Assembly: GCA_963709185.1 (NCBI GenBank)
Contig: CAVPVQ010000025.1
Span: 214,035-278,034, forward strand
Length of the DNA: 64,000 bases
DNA from: Roseiarcus sp963709185
GTDB lineage: Bacteria > Pseudomonadota > Alphaproteobacteria > Rhizobiales > Beijerinckiaceae
Direction: 5' to 3'
In this document: positions 38,514 to 48,297 of the stretch, in pieces
How positions within the stretch are numbered: position 1 is the first letter of the stretch
How the letters are laid out: every line of letters starts with the position of its first letter
Program-made: the position numbers and the translations under genes
Notes under the pieces: model-generated
Databases searched by the model: none
Told to the model about the DNA's origin: nothing
What the model saw: the letters and a program-made list of their open reading frames with translations, nothing else

Positions 38514-39739
38514 ATGACCGACGACAGAATGGCCCTGCAAGCGCTTTTGGAAAAGACCCCCGACGCCGATTATCTGCGCCAGATGATCGGCTTTGCCGCC
38601 CAGCGCTTGATGGAGCTGGACATTGAAAGCCGCACCGGCGCGGCCCATGGCGAACGTTCGCCCGAGCGCCTGGCCCAGCGCAACGGCTACCGCGACCGCG
38701 ACTGGCAGACGCGCGCCGGGACGGTCGAGTTGCGCATTCCGAAACTGCGCAAGGGCAGCTATTTTCCGAGCTTTCTCGAGCCGCGCCGCATGGCGGAGAA
38801 GGCGATTGCCGCGGTTGTGCAAGAGGCTTATGTCCAGGGCGTCTCGACCCGCTCGGTCGACGACCTCGTTCAGGCCATGGGCATGGAAGGTATCTCCAAG
38901 AGCCAGGTCAGCCGACTGTGCGAGGAGCTCGACGAAAAGGTCAAACCCTTCCTCGGTCGCCCGATCGAAGGCGAATGGCCGTATGTGTGGCTCGACGCGA
39001 CCTATCTGAAAGTGCGGCGGGGTGGGCGCATCGTCTCGGTGGCGGTCGTCATCGCGATCGGCGTCAACGGCGACGGCCGCCGCGAGGTGCTGGGCCTGGA
39101 TATCTGCGCCTCGGAAGCCGAACGTTCTGGAGCGAGTTCCTGCGCAAACTAGCGCGGCGCGGGCTGCGCGGGGTCAAGCTCGTCATCTCGGACGCTCACG
39201 AAGGCCTCAAAGCCGCCGCCGCCAAGGTGCTCGGCGCCTCCTGGCAGCGCTGCCGCGTGCACTTCATGCGCAACGCCCTGGCGCACGCCAACAAGAACGG
39301 CCGCCGCGTCGTTTCGGCCTTCTCTAGGCAAATGCGAAGCATTTGTCCGCATCGCCACCGCCTTCGCTCAAGGTGCGCCGGCCGCCGCCCGCAAGCAATG
39401 GCGCCATGTCGCCGATCAGTTGCGCGCCAACCTGCCAAAGCTCGCAGCTCTCCTCGATGAAGCCGAGACCGACGTCCTCGCCTTCATGGACTTCCCCAAG
39501 GAGCACTGGACCAAGATCTGTTCACCAACCCGATCGAGCGGCCCAACGGCGAAATCAAGCGCCGCACCAATGTGATCGGCATCTTCCCCAACGACGACGC
39601 CATCATCCGCCTCGTCGGCGCTATCCTGATGGAGCAAAACGACGAATGGGCCGTCCAACGAGCCCGCTACATGACGCTGGAAACCATCGCTCCAATCAGC
39701 GACAATCCCATCGTCATCCTGTCCGCTGTGGCAGGCTGA
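38514..39739 (+). pseudogene. IS256-family transposase, frameshifted and interrupted
   Basis: The frame starts MTDDRMALQALLEKTPDADY and contains the IS256 core (AQRNGYRDRDWQTRAGTVEL, then VWLDATYLKVRRGGR). It shifts near 39,118 to FWSEFLRKLARRGLRGVKLV and continues ISDAHEGLKAAA…WQRCRVHFMRNAL. At 39,323-39,350 an extra 28-bp palindrome breaks VVSAF/IATAFAQ. The C-terminus is spread over further frames to 39,739. It is inactive as given. Confidence 0.8.
39323..39350. repeat. REP-like palindrome inserted in the transposase
   Basis: The 28 extra bases relative to the expected transposase frame contain CAAATGC-GAA-GCATTTG, a perfect 7-bp stem with a GAA loop, extended by flanking GG/CC. It resembles a small REP/MITE-type insertion. 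Confidence 0.5.
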
Positions 39740-39852
39740 CCAACCCGGCCAGGCCGGACGACGGCGATGCTCAATAAGCTACACCACGCCAGGGGACACG
39801 ATCGGTCGCGGAGACTGAAGAGCCGAGGAAAAGCGTGTTTTGGCGCCTTGAA

Positions 39853-40098
39853 TCATCCGTTGGTCCGCTCCGGTTGCGCCCTCAGTCGCGCGCCCGACTG
39901 GGAGCCGCTCATGAAGTCGACCCCGGCGTCCTCGAGTACTTGTCGGATGGTCGAAATAGCGAGCGCCGTTGGCCGACGAGTCCCTGTTTCGATAATCTCT
40001 ATGGTCTCTGCTGGAAGCCCGATTTTGGCCGCCAATTGCGATTTTGACCAGCCGAGCCGCTCGCGGGCCGAGTTTATTTGGACTGGAGAGATGGTCAT
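39853..40098 (-). CDS. XRE-type helix-turn-helix regulator
   Basis: The 81-residue protein (MTISPVQINSARERLGWSKS, QLAAKIGLPAETIEIIETGT, RRPTALAISTIRQVLEDAGV) is a compact XRE repressor like the one at 33,985. It is isolated, with 53 bp between its end and the IS256 right end. Its target is unknown. Confidence 0.75.
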   Translation of the reverse strand: MTISPVQINSARERLGWSKSQLAAKIGLPAETIEIIETGTRRPTALAISTIRQVLEDAGVDFMSGSQSGARLRAQPERTNG

Positions 40099-40680
40099 CT
40101 AGGCGCCCTCTCAAATCTCGCGGGGCGCCGGTCGCCGTTTTTCCCCGCGACGAAAATGACACCGGCGCCTTGGTATTGCGCGAAAGCTTCGATGGACCGG
40201 ATTTGCCGCGCGCGAGTCGCACCACGCGAAGTCGACGATGATTCGAGTCGCGACGGATGAGTAAGCGGCAAGAAATGCACTGGACTGCGCCAGAAGTGCT
40301 TGCGTCATGTGGCGCGGAGCGGTTGAAATCGTCCGCGTTGCTGCACGGCCTCGCCTTCCCTTGGCTCGGCCTATCGCCGCTCTTGGCGACTTTCCCTTTG
40401 GCGCTTCGTTGATTTGCGACTCTTCTTTTGCTTCAAGGTGGCAAGAGTGCGCAAAAAGGTGGCAAGAGTGCGCAAAAAAGGCCAAGAGGGCGCCCGTGCT
40501 GACCCGCTCACCGCCACCGATTCTGGGCCGAGGCAATTGCAACCGAATAGCATTGGGACGGGGAGGTCATGCGCCCGTCGTGTCCAAGGCGCTTGGCAGA
40601 TTACCGACCCGTCGGACCGTAAGGTTAACGGGCGGGGGCGTCCCCGCCGGTGGGCTCTCTCGATTGGAGGACTTTACTAG
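40099..40680. other. Leader region of the HAF gene
   Basis: No intact gene was found. Minus-strand frames near 40,110-40,310 (IRSIEAFAQYQGAGVIFVAG) may be a decayed small gene. A perfect 21-bp tandem duplication of ggtggcaagagtgcgcaaaa(a) occupies 40,437-40,478. TTGGAGGA shortly before 40,681 is the ribosome site of the HAF gene. Confidence 0.4.
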
Positions 40681-40981
40681 ATGACGACCTACACCACGAT
40701 AACCGATCCTCTCGGCAAGCACGGCACCGACGCCACGGGCGTCAATAACAATGACGACATCGTGGGGCATTATAGCGACAGCAACTTCGCTCTCCACGGT
40801 TTCCTCGACATAGACGGCACGTTCACCACCATCGACGATCCTCGCGGCACGGGGGGCACCGAGGCGAATGGCATCAACGACAGCGGCGAGATCGTCGGAA
40901 CTTACTGGGGCAGCGGCACCAGCAACGGACACGGATTCGTCGACATCGGCGGGCAATTCACCACTGTCAGCGATCCGCTAG

Positions 40982-41828
40982 GCTCAGGACCTATTAAATT
41001 TCTTGCACAGGAGGAGATTGGCTGATTCATAGGCGAGGCGAGGAGGCTTCGCCATGACTGATTTGTTTTTGCTGTCGCGAGGCGCAGATGCGCCGGATTG
41101 AGCGGTTATTTTCCGCTCTCGCACGGCGTCGCGCGGGTGGACGATCGGCGGATCGTCAGCGCCATCGTCTTCGTGATCAGGAACGGCTGCGCTGGCGCGA
41201 CGCGCCGCGGGAATACGGCCCGCACAAGACGATCTACAATCGGTTCATCCGCTGGAGCCGCCTGGGCGTGTTCAACAAGATATTCGCCGAGCTGGCGCGC
41301 AAGGGCGGCAAGCCGGAGCGGATGATGATCGACGCCACGCATCTGAAGGCGCATCGCACCGCCGCGAGCCTTTTAAAAAAGGGCCTGTTCCCCGACGTAT
41401 CGGGCGCACCAAAGGCGGCCTGAACTCCAAGCTGCACGCGGTCTGCGACGGCGACGGACGCCCGCTGGTCATGCTGCTCAGCGAAGGCCAGATGAGCGAC
41501 TACAAGGGCGCGGCGCTGATGCTGCCGCGCCATGCCCAAGGCCAAGGAGCTTCTCGCCGACAAGGGCTACGACGCCGACTGGTTCCGCGCCGCCCTCGCC
41601 GAACGCGGCATCGCGCGCCTGCATCCCCTCAAAATCCAACCGGAAAGTCGCCGATCCCCTACGACGCCATCCTCTACCGCCAGCGCCACAAGATCGAGAA
41701 CATGTTCGGCCGGCTCAAGGACTGGCGGCGCATCCACACCCGCTACGACCGATGCGCCCACACCTTCTTCTCGGCAATCTGCATCGCCGCAGCCGTCATC
41801 TTCTGGCTCTGATCAATGAGTCCTGAGC
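40982..41828 (+). mobile_element. IS5-family element (CTAG target), transposase frameshifted
   Basis: The ends GCTCAGGACCTATTAA (40,982) and ATTGATCAGAGCC-type complement ATCAATGAGTCCTGAGC (to 41,828) are inverted repeats. CTAG flanks both sides (40,978-40,981 and 41,829-41,832). The transposase starts MTDLFLLS at 41,054 and shifts through QMRRIER, YFPLSHGVARVDDRRIV, YGPHKTIYNRFIRWSRLGVF and a final RQRHKIENMFGRLKDWRRIH. Several indels make it inactive as written. Confidence 0.8.
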
Positions 41829-41832
41829 CTAG

Positions 41833-43273
41833 CATTACAGTTGCGATTTTAGCTGCGTTGGGACTGAACTCTGAATCCATGGGTCACCATGATTCGGAGA
41901 TCATGGATGGCGGGGCATCGATTGAGACGACGCTGGAGCTTTGGGCATCGTCGCTTACGGGATGTGAAGGGACGGATGCGTCCGTTGTTTGCCCAGGAGC
42001 GGGTGGCGGCATCGGCGGGCCGGTTTCTGGACGGGCTGTTGGCAACGAGCCGCGCAAGACGGGCTGGATGCGGGCGGAGGCGGCGGGCGATCCTGGTCCG
42101 TGGCGGCAGCAGGCGATCCTGGGCCGCGGACCGATGGGATGCGGACGCGCTTGCGCGACATCGTGCGCGAATATGCGTTGGAGACGCTGCAGCGATGACG
42201 CGGTTCTGGTTATCGACGAAACCGGCTTTTTGAAGCAGGGCAAGGCGTCGTGCGGAGTTGCGCGGCAATACACTGGCTCGGCGGGCAAGATCACCAACTG
42301 CCAGATCGGCGTGTTCGCCACCTATGTGTCGCGCCACGGCCATGCCTTCATCGACCGGGCGCTTTATCTGCCGAAGGATGGACGGACGACCCGGCCCGCC
42401 TGAAGGCGGCGCATGTGCCCGAACGAGGTCGGTTTTGCGACCAAACCTCAGATCGCGCGCACGATGATCGCGCGCGCGATCGCCGCGCAAGGTGCCGTTT
42501 GCCTTCGTTGCGGCGGACAGCGTGTACGGCACGGCGACATCGAAACGCGATGCTGCGCAAGGCGGGCAAAGGCTATGTTCTGGGCGTCGCCTCCAATCAT
42601 GTGTTCAACTCGCTGGGGCAAGAAGCTCGAGTCGGCCGGCAGCGCCGCGGCAATCGCCAACGCCTTCCCAAGGGCCGCGATGGCGGCGCCTGTCGGCGGG
42701 CGAAGGAACCAAAGGTCCGCGGCTGCACGACTGGGCCTATCTCGAACTGGCCGATCTCGATGCCGAAGCGATACAACAGCGACACCCTCACCGGCCAATG
42801 GACGCGCGGCCTGCTGATCCGGCGCAACATTGCCGATGGCGACTCGCCTTCTTCTCCACTTGGTGCCCCAAGGGCACGACCGGATCAAGAAGCTGGTGGC
42901 GATGGAAGGGCCATCGCTGGGCCATCGAGGACAGCTTCGAGACCGCCAAGAACGAGTTTGGCCTCGACCACAACGAGACCCGATCCTGGCACGGTTGGCA
43001 CCGGCACGTCTCGCTGGTCATGCTCGCCTTCGCCATGATGGCCACCATCCGCCATCACGCCAATGCCGTGCCGCTCAAAAAAACACTGCCAGCGTCGGTG
43101 CGCACAGCGTCCATCCTGATCCGCTGGTCGATCCAGGAAATCCGCCGTATCGCCATAAAGCTCGCGCAACGACGCATCCAACCCGCCCACATCATCGCAT
43201 GGTCACTCTGGCGACGAGCCCATCAAGCCGAAGCGCGACGCGCCCATCTCAAAAGAAAATAGCAACTGTAATG
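41833..43273 (+). mobile_element. IS701-family element (CTAG target), transposase frameshifted
   Basis: The perfect inverted ends CATTACAGTTGC (41,833) and GCAACTGTAATG (to 43,273) are flanked by CTAG on both sides (41,829-41,832 and 43,274-43,277), the YTAR duplication of IS701. The transposase is recognisable across frames: VLVIDETGFLKQGKASCGVA, RQYTGSAGKITNCQIGVFAT, VAADSVYG, FFSTWCPKGTT and HRWAIEDSFETAKNEFGLDH, ending QAEARRAHLKRK. About ten single-base shifts inactivate it as given. Confidence 0.85.
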
Positions 43274-43741
43274 CTAGGTGTCCGGGGCACCACCGCCAAT
43301 GGAGTGAATGATAAGGGCGAGATCGTCGGCTCTTACTGGGGCAGCGGCGACCATCAACACGGCTACATTGACATCGACGGCACGTTCACTACCATCAACG
43401 ATCCTCTCGGCGCGAAGAGCACCGTCGTCACTGGCGTCAACAACAAGGGCGAGATCGTAGGGAACTATACCGACAGCAGTGGCGTTCGCCACGGCTTCCT
43501 GGACGTCGACGGCACGTTTACCAGGATCAACGCTCCTCACGGCGGGCAAAGCAGCGTGGTGTTTGGCATCAACAACAAGGGCGAGATCGTAGGGGGTTCT
43601 CCCCCAAGAGGCGAGAAAGAACACGGATTCCTCGACGTTGGCGGCAATTACACCACCCTCGAGCTGGGCCAGGCCAATGGAATCAACGCCACGGGCCACA
43701 TCGTGGAGGTTAGCTATGCCCACAGCTTCCTCTTGACCTGA

Positions 43742-44748
43742 CGATGATCGCCATTGCGAAAGGGGAGCAGGGCGTTGGCGGTTCAGCTGTGAAATTTGAC
43801 GATCAAATTCTTGAATCTTTTATCCCGAGAGGCGTGTTCGTCAGTTTGCTGACGGCCTTTCGCTCCGATATGGTTGCGTCGATGGCCCCTCGGCGATCAA
43901 AAGGGTGCAGGCCGAAGGGCCGACGCCGTGGCCTCCCCCGCAAGACTCCAAGCGGTTGGACGACGCCACTTATGATCACTTGGCAACCGGGAAGATCGGC
44001 GTCCCGTCGTTAGCCCGCGAGCCAGGGGACCTGCCATCGCTGGCTGTTGTTATCAGCGGGCTCGAAACGCTCAAGCTCGTTGGCGATTGGCTCGGTCTTA
44101 CCGATGGCGGCGGCCTCTGGAGGCGTAGCTGAAGATCAGGCTGCTCGGCGATCCATCGACGAAACCCCGCGGAGAGTGGCGATGACATCGTGCTTTTTTG
44201 GCTTACCGACAATGTGTCGCGCGAAAATAGGGGTCGACTTCTCTCTGGCCGCTCTAACCGCCGTGAGAACAGGAGTTCTCTACCACGGCCAAGTACTCTC
44301 ATCTCACAACCGCCTCTGCAAGGTCATTTGACAAGCGTTCGACCGTTGCCCGGGCCAATGCTGCCCTGCATTCCGACGACCTGACCAATGGACTTCGTCG
44401 ACGACCTATCCCATTTGTCCGATTGCGTCGCCGCGGTCAGGCCGCCGTGACCTCAAGGTTCAGCGTTCCAGTGCAGCGTTATATGAGTATTCGCATTTTC
44501 GGCGCCTCGCGCGCCAATGGCGTGCGCAGGCGCGGGGCGTTCCTTTGTCGAGGGTTTCCGATGATTGCCAAAATCTTTCCAAGACGACACCATGTGCCTT
44601 GCCGAGCCTATTGACCGGGGTTGTCAGATGAGATCAGTCTCAGGGAGCGATTTCGAGATCGCGTCATCGGTACTTTGAAGCCCTGGTTCGAAGAGTTGCC
44701 CGCGCGATATGCGCGAATACGGACCTTTCAAAACCAGGTGAGACCGAT
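43742..44748. other. One-kilobase region without recognised genes
   Basis: A frame from 43,905 (RLDDATYDHLATGKIGVPSL, VISGLETLKLVGDWLGLTDG) has protein-like composition but no start support or family match. The rest shows nothing convincing. Confidence 0.35.
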
Positions 44749-45012
44749 GTGATTTACGACGTGCCTGATGATTTGATGTGGGATCAGTCCACGGTCCCGC
44801 CGCGACCGGCGCCGCGATGGCGCTTGTACGAGGAGCGCGGACGCGCAGCCCTCAATGCCGTCGGTATCGCTCAAATGACGGATGCCCTGCTGTCTATTGT
44901 CAAACAGGTTGAAAGAGGCCGGAATGCGGCTGCGCCCTTGATCGTCGATCACGCGTTTCGAGATATAGAAGCGTTGGCTCGCGGCGCCCTTGAGCGTTTG
45001 CAGAGCGGATGA
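44749..45012 (+). CDS. Small hypothetical protein
   Basis: A GTG at 44,749 with AGGTGAG upstream starts an 87-residue helical protein (VPDDLMWDQSTVPPRPAPRW, then AQMTDALLSIVKQVERGRNA, AFRDIEALARGALERLQSG). No family was recognised. The IS110 element lies immediately downstream in the opposite direction. Confidence 0.45.
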   Translation: MIYDVPDDLMWDQSTVPPRPAPRWRLYEERGRAALNAVGIAQMTDALLSIVKQVERGRNAAAPLIVDHAFRDIEALARGALERLQSG

Positions 45013-45028
45013 GCATCTGTGTTTGAAG

Positions 45029-45964
45029 TCAAGCATGGATTGGCGTCCAGGGTCGATCCTCGCGGATGAGCACATTTGCGAGGACGACGAGTTTTCGCAT
45101 GATGGCGGTGATTGCGACTTTGGGTTTTTTGCCGGCCGCTCGGAGGCGTTTGTAGACGGCGGCGAGTTGCGGGTTGAACCGGGCGGCGGCGAGGGCGGCG
45201 AAGTAGAGGCCGCTGCGCACGTGGCGGCGTCCGCCTTTGATGCGCCTTTCGCCGGTCTTTTCGCCGCTTTCGCAGGCCAGCGGCGCGAGGCCGGCGAGCA
45301 AGCTGGCGGCCTTGCCCGAACAGGCGCCCAGTTCGGGCAGGCCGGCGATGATGGCGACCGCTGCGACGGGTCCGATCCCCGGGATCGAGGTCAGGATGTC
45401 GTAGCGACGTCTGAGCGCCGGATCGGCCCGCAGGCGCCGATCGATCTCGGCGTCGAGGCGGGCGATGGACGCGGCGAGGGTTTTCAGCCGCCGGCCGAGT
45501 TCGGCCTTGAGGAAGGCGGTCTGGCTGGCCAGGCGCTGGTTGGACAGCGCCGTCTGATCGGCGATCGCCGCCGAGCGCGCGCGAACGATCTCCTGGAGCG
45601 CCTCGAGGTCTTCGGGCGCGGGAGCGGCCGCCTTCGGTTCGAGGCTTTCGGCCATGATCGCCAGCACACGCGCATCGAGCCGGTCGGTCTTGGCGAGCTG
45701 GCCGATCGCCTCGGCGAACAGACGCGAACGCAACAGATTGACGATGGCCACCGCCAAACCCGCGGCGTGCAGGCTTCGGTGCGCCAGGCGATGGTATTTG
45801 GCGGTCGCCTCCATGACGATCAAGGCGACCGGCGTTCCGGCGATCTGGCGCTTGAGGGATTTGAGGCCCTCCGGCGCATTCGCCACGCGGAACGTCTGGC
45901 CAATAGGGTGAAGATAGACGTCGAGCCAGTCTTTACAAACGTCGACGCCGACGTAGACTCGCAT
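45029..45964 (-). CDS. IS110-family transposase
   Basis: The start at 45,964 gives MRVYVGVDVCKDWLDVYLHP, the RuvC-like DEDD domain; AIVNLLRSRLFAEAIGQLAK and TDRLDARVLA continue it. After a coiled coil comes the Tnp_20 domain with the catalytic Ser region (LTSIPGIGPVAAVAIIAGLP, then ASLLAGLAPLACESGEKTGE). The C-terminus NVLIREDRPWTP is typical. The frame is intact. IS110 enzymes use a structured RNA from the element's non-coding end to choose targets. The ~200 bp upstream of the start is the candidate. Confidence 0.9.
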   Translation of the reverse strand: MRVYVGVDVCKDWLDVYLHPIGQTFRVANAPEGLKSLKRQIAGTPVALIVMEATAKYHRLAHRSLHAAGLAVAIVNLLRSRLFAEAIGQLAKTDRLDARVLAIMAESLEPKAAAPAPEDLEALQEIVRARSAAIADQTALSNQRLASQTAFLKAELGRRLKTLAASIARLDAEIDRRLRADPALRRRYDILTSIPGIGPVAAVAIIAGLPELGACSGKAASLLAGLAPLACESGEKTGERRIKGGRRHVRSGLYFAALAAARFNPQLAAVYKRLRAAGKKPKVAITAIMRKLVVLANVLIREDRPWTPIHA

Positions 45965-46102
45965 CTCAGCGCTTCGTTCGGGCAGTGCCTTACCTTGCAT
46001 GCGGGACTTGCTCCCTATCATCTGTTCAGGACAAGCGCGAAGGATGGACGGACCAAGCTCATCCACGGTTCTTCACCGAGGGCGTCACGATCCCGTCCAT
46101 CC

Positions 46103-46134
46103 GGCGCTCGGGGGGTGGCCACCCCCCGAGCGCC
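46103..46134. repeat. Perfect 32-bp palindrome upstream of the IS110 transposase
   Basis: GGCGCTCGGGGGGTGG is followed directly by its exact reverse complement CCACCCCCCGAGCGCC with no spacer. It lies about 140 bp upstream of the transposase start. It could be part of the element's structured RNA or end, a target-site palindrome, or an independent hairpin. Confidence 0.85.
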
Positions 46135-47221
46135 AGCTCGATATCTTCGCAGATTGCGCCATCCCAAACATGCAAGGGTTTTCCTCAATCGATCGGTCGG
46201 ACGGCTGAGACGGATGGTGTCCTCGGAAGGGCGGCACGGGACGCCAGACGGTTTTAAGGCGAATCAGAGCAACACTGGTTTCAAAAGACCTGTTGGAGTC
46301 ACGTTTGCGCGCCCAATCTCCCGGAAGGAGGGAGCAATGGATCTGCGGTCGTACGCCAATTGAGACCCATTGCGTCACGAGCGACGGAGCGAGATCGCGC
46401 GGCGGTTCGTTCGGCCACCACGCGATCTTGACGCCGATGCGTCCGTCGTAGCTGTGGCCGCGCCCCCCATCGACGGCGAGGTTGCAATCGGCCGAGGCGA
46501 ACACTGCGACATTGCGCACGATGCGGCGCGATGCGCCGAGCCCGAACTGCGCCGAGGTCCCGCCGAGCGAAGTCCCGAGCCTCACCGGGTCGGCGCCCGA
46601 CAGCGTGGTGAAGGTGGTGTTGGCGTCGCCGCCGAACGCCCGCCAGAGATTGGCGCAGCCCGAGGTTTCGATCGCCGAGCCATTGTCGAACGTCCACAAC
46701 CGGCTGAGCCGCGCCCCGATCTGCCCGTAGAGCGGGTCGGCGTCGCCAAAATTGATCAGGCCGTAGGCGTCCTGGCCGGCGCGCAGCGACACCCGCTCGA
46801 CAATCGCCCGCGCCTGCGGCTCGAAAGTCAGGCCATGGCCCAGCGCGATGGGGTAACCGCCCTCCAGCTTGGCGGCGAAGCCCCAGCCGTTGCTGGTGAA
46901 CGCCTAGCCGGCGGCCGAATCGACCGCGACACTGTCGAAGCGCGTTCCTTGCGCGACCGCATCGACATACCAGCCCAGCGCGCCGCGATGAGTTGCGTAA
47001 ACGCCGATGGCGTAGCCGCTCATCGACAGATCGTCCGCCGCGCCGCCGGTCGGCTGACTGACGTTGCCGGTCGCCGCGCCGGCGCCGACACAGAGGCCGG
47101 CCGAATCCTGCGATCGATCGGCATTGGCGAGCCGATAGAGGTCGACCCCTGTCCGGAAGCCGGACAGGCCGAAGTCATAGCCCGGGCCGCCGCCGGACAG
47201 GTTGCCAGAGCCGGTCGCGCC
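46135..47221 (-). pseudogene. Autotransporter beta-domain remnant with amber codon
   Basis: The minus-strand frame encodes LGWYVDAVAQGTRFDSVAVD, NGWGFAAKLEGGYPIALGHG, LTFEPQARAIVERVSLRAGQ and QIGARLSRLW, ending in a long barrel with GRIGVKIAW. This is a type V autotransporter beta-barrel, which inserts in the outer membrane and displays a passenger. The 5' passenger part is missing, cut by an IS5 fragment near 47,221. A TAG at 46,904-46,906 interrupts the same frame between DSAAG and AFTSNGW. The 3' end runs on past the barrel without a natural stop. Confidence 0.75.
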
Positions 47222-47663
47222 CGGACGCTCGCGCGGCGGGTTCACGACGAAAATCCACGCAAAATCGGATGCGTCAGGCGACATCATCGCTTTCGACCTG
47301 GCGGGTGGCGAGGCTTCCGACGCGCGTCATTTCGAAATTCTGCTCGACATCGGGCCGGACGTTCAGCCGCGCGACGCCATTTGCGATAAAGGTTATGCTG
47401 GCAAGGCCACCCGCCAAGCGGCGAGCAAGCGCGGCATTGCTCCCGTCATCCCGCACAAAGCCAACGAAAAGAACAAGCTCGCCTTCTTCGCCAGGACCCT
47501 CTACAAGGCGCGTTCGCGCATCGAACTGGCCTTCGGGCGGCTCAAGCGCTTCAAGCGCGTCGCCCTGCGATGCGAAAAGACCGCCCGAAAACTTCATATC
47601 CATCGTCTCCTTCGCCGCCGCCCTCTGCTTGATCAAATTCGTCCACGCGGCCTAGGGCGAACC
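47222..47663 (+). pseudogene. IS5-family element, 3' half
   Basis: The frame SRGGFTTKIHAKSDASGDII, then CDKGYAGKATRQAASKRGIA and RTLYKARSRIELAFGRLKRF, closely resembles the element in drmA (2,578-3,219) but with many substitutions, so it is a diverged copy. The last part shifts frame at CEKTARK/NFISIVSFAAALCL. The right end gtccacgcggcCTAG is preserved. OrfA is missing. Confidence 0.8.
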
Positions 47664-47907
47664 GTGCCAGTATCGCCCCCAAGCGGCTTCGCAGCGAAGC
47701 TCCCCGTCGCGCGCTCCCTGCATCTTCGACGCCCATATTCCTGCGCGCAGCCAGCAATGCGGAAGATCAGCGGATCTCGCAACCATATTCCGCGCGAGCC
47801 GAGCACACCCGTGAGCCAGAAGCAATTGTTCTGCAAGCCCTTACAATCTCCTATTGCGAGTTGAGTCGATTGTGTGGTAGAGTAATTACTTAACCGGGAC
47901 GACGAAC
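47664..47907. promoter_or_regulatory. Probable promoter region of the XRE gene
   Basis: The segment is A/T-richer near 47,855-47,895 (gagttgagtcgattgtgtgg, tagagtaattact), consistent with a promoter for the following regulator. Exact boxes cannot be fixed. Confidence 0.3.
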
Positions 47908-48210
47908 ATGTACGGTAGTGCTCAAAAACGCTCTGACACCGATGTGCAGGAATTGCGCCGAGCGGGCGGGCAGTGGCTGCGCGAGTTGCGTGAACAGCGC
48001 GGCCTGTCTCAGCGGGACTTGGCGCGGTTGGTCGGCGCCGAATACTACACTTTCATCTCGCAGCTGGAGACGGGTCGGGGTCGTGTCCCGCCCGACCGAT
48101 ATCGCTCTTGGGCCGCCGCCTTGGGCGTCGACGCTGCCGTACTCGTTCGCCAACTGTTGCGCTTTTACGATCCCGTAACTTTTGATATCTTGTTCGGGGC
48201 CAAGGACTGA
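47908..48210 (+). CDS. XRE-family regulator
   Basis: The 100-residue protein has a clear helix-turn-helix (GQWLRELREQRGLSQRDLAR, LVGAEYYTFISQLETGRGRV) and a C-terminal LGVDAAVLVRQLLRFYDP helix. It is 87 bp upstream of the type I secretion cassette in the same direction and is a reasonable candidate regulator. The same XRE-then-secreted-protein order is familiar from other Rhizobiales. Confidence 0.8.
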   Translation: MYGSAQKRSDTDVQELRRAGGQWLRELREQRGLSQRDLARLVGAEYYTFISQLETGRGRVPPDRYRSWAAALGVDAAVLVRQLLRFYDPVTFDILFGAKD

Positions 48211-48297
48211 CCTCCAAAATGGGAACGAGCGTCAGCGAGGGGAAGGTTAGGTTGACAGGTTTATCTGCGACCTATCAGTTCAATAACTGGGGATGGA

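Larger units (their letters stand above)
38366..39799 (+). mobile_element. IS256-family element
   Basis: The left end GTGTCCCCACTGGTGGTGTA (from 38,366) matches in inverted form the right end tacaccacgccaggggacac (to 39,799), with GTGTCCCC and GGTGTAGC conserved. Just inside the left end a 13-bp stem, GCAAGCCGCTCGC (38,394) with GCGAGCGGCTTGC (38,436), could block transcription from outside. Confidence 0.8.
40681..43741 (+). pseudogene. HAF-repeat extracellular protein, split by two stacked IS elements
   Basis: The 5' part (40,681-40,980) encodes MTTYTTITDPLGKHGTDATG and repeats such as NGINDSGEIVGTYWGSGTSN, GHGFVDIGGQFTTVSDPL. The 3' part (43,277-43,741) resumes exactly with GVRGTTANGVNDKGEIVGSY and ends SYAHSFLLT. 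The repeat unit (D..G..T.A.GIN..GEIVG.Y…HGF.DIDG.FTTI) is the HAF family of extracellular beta-propeller-like repeats. Removing 40,982-43,277 restores one uninterrupted 254-codon gene with about five repeats. No signal peptide is visible. Confidence 0.85.

Noticed and set aside
44990..46363. Long plus-strand open frame (457 codons) across the IS110 region
   Set aside because: It is the antisense shadow of the intact IS110 transposase, which has full family motifs on the minus strand.
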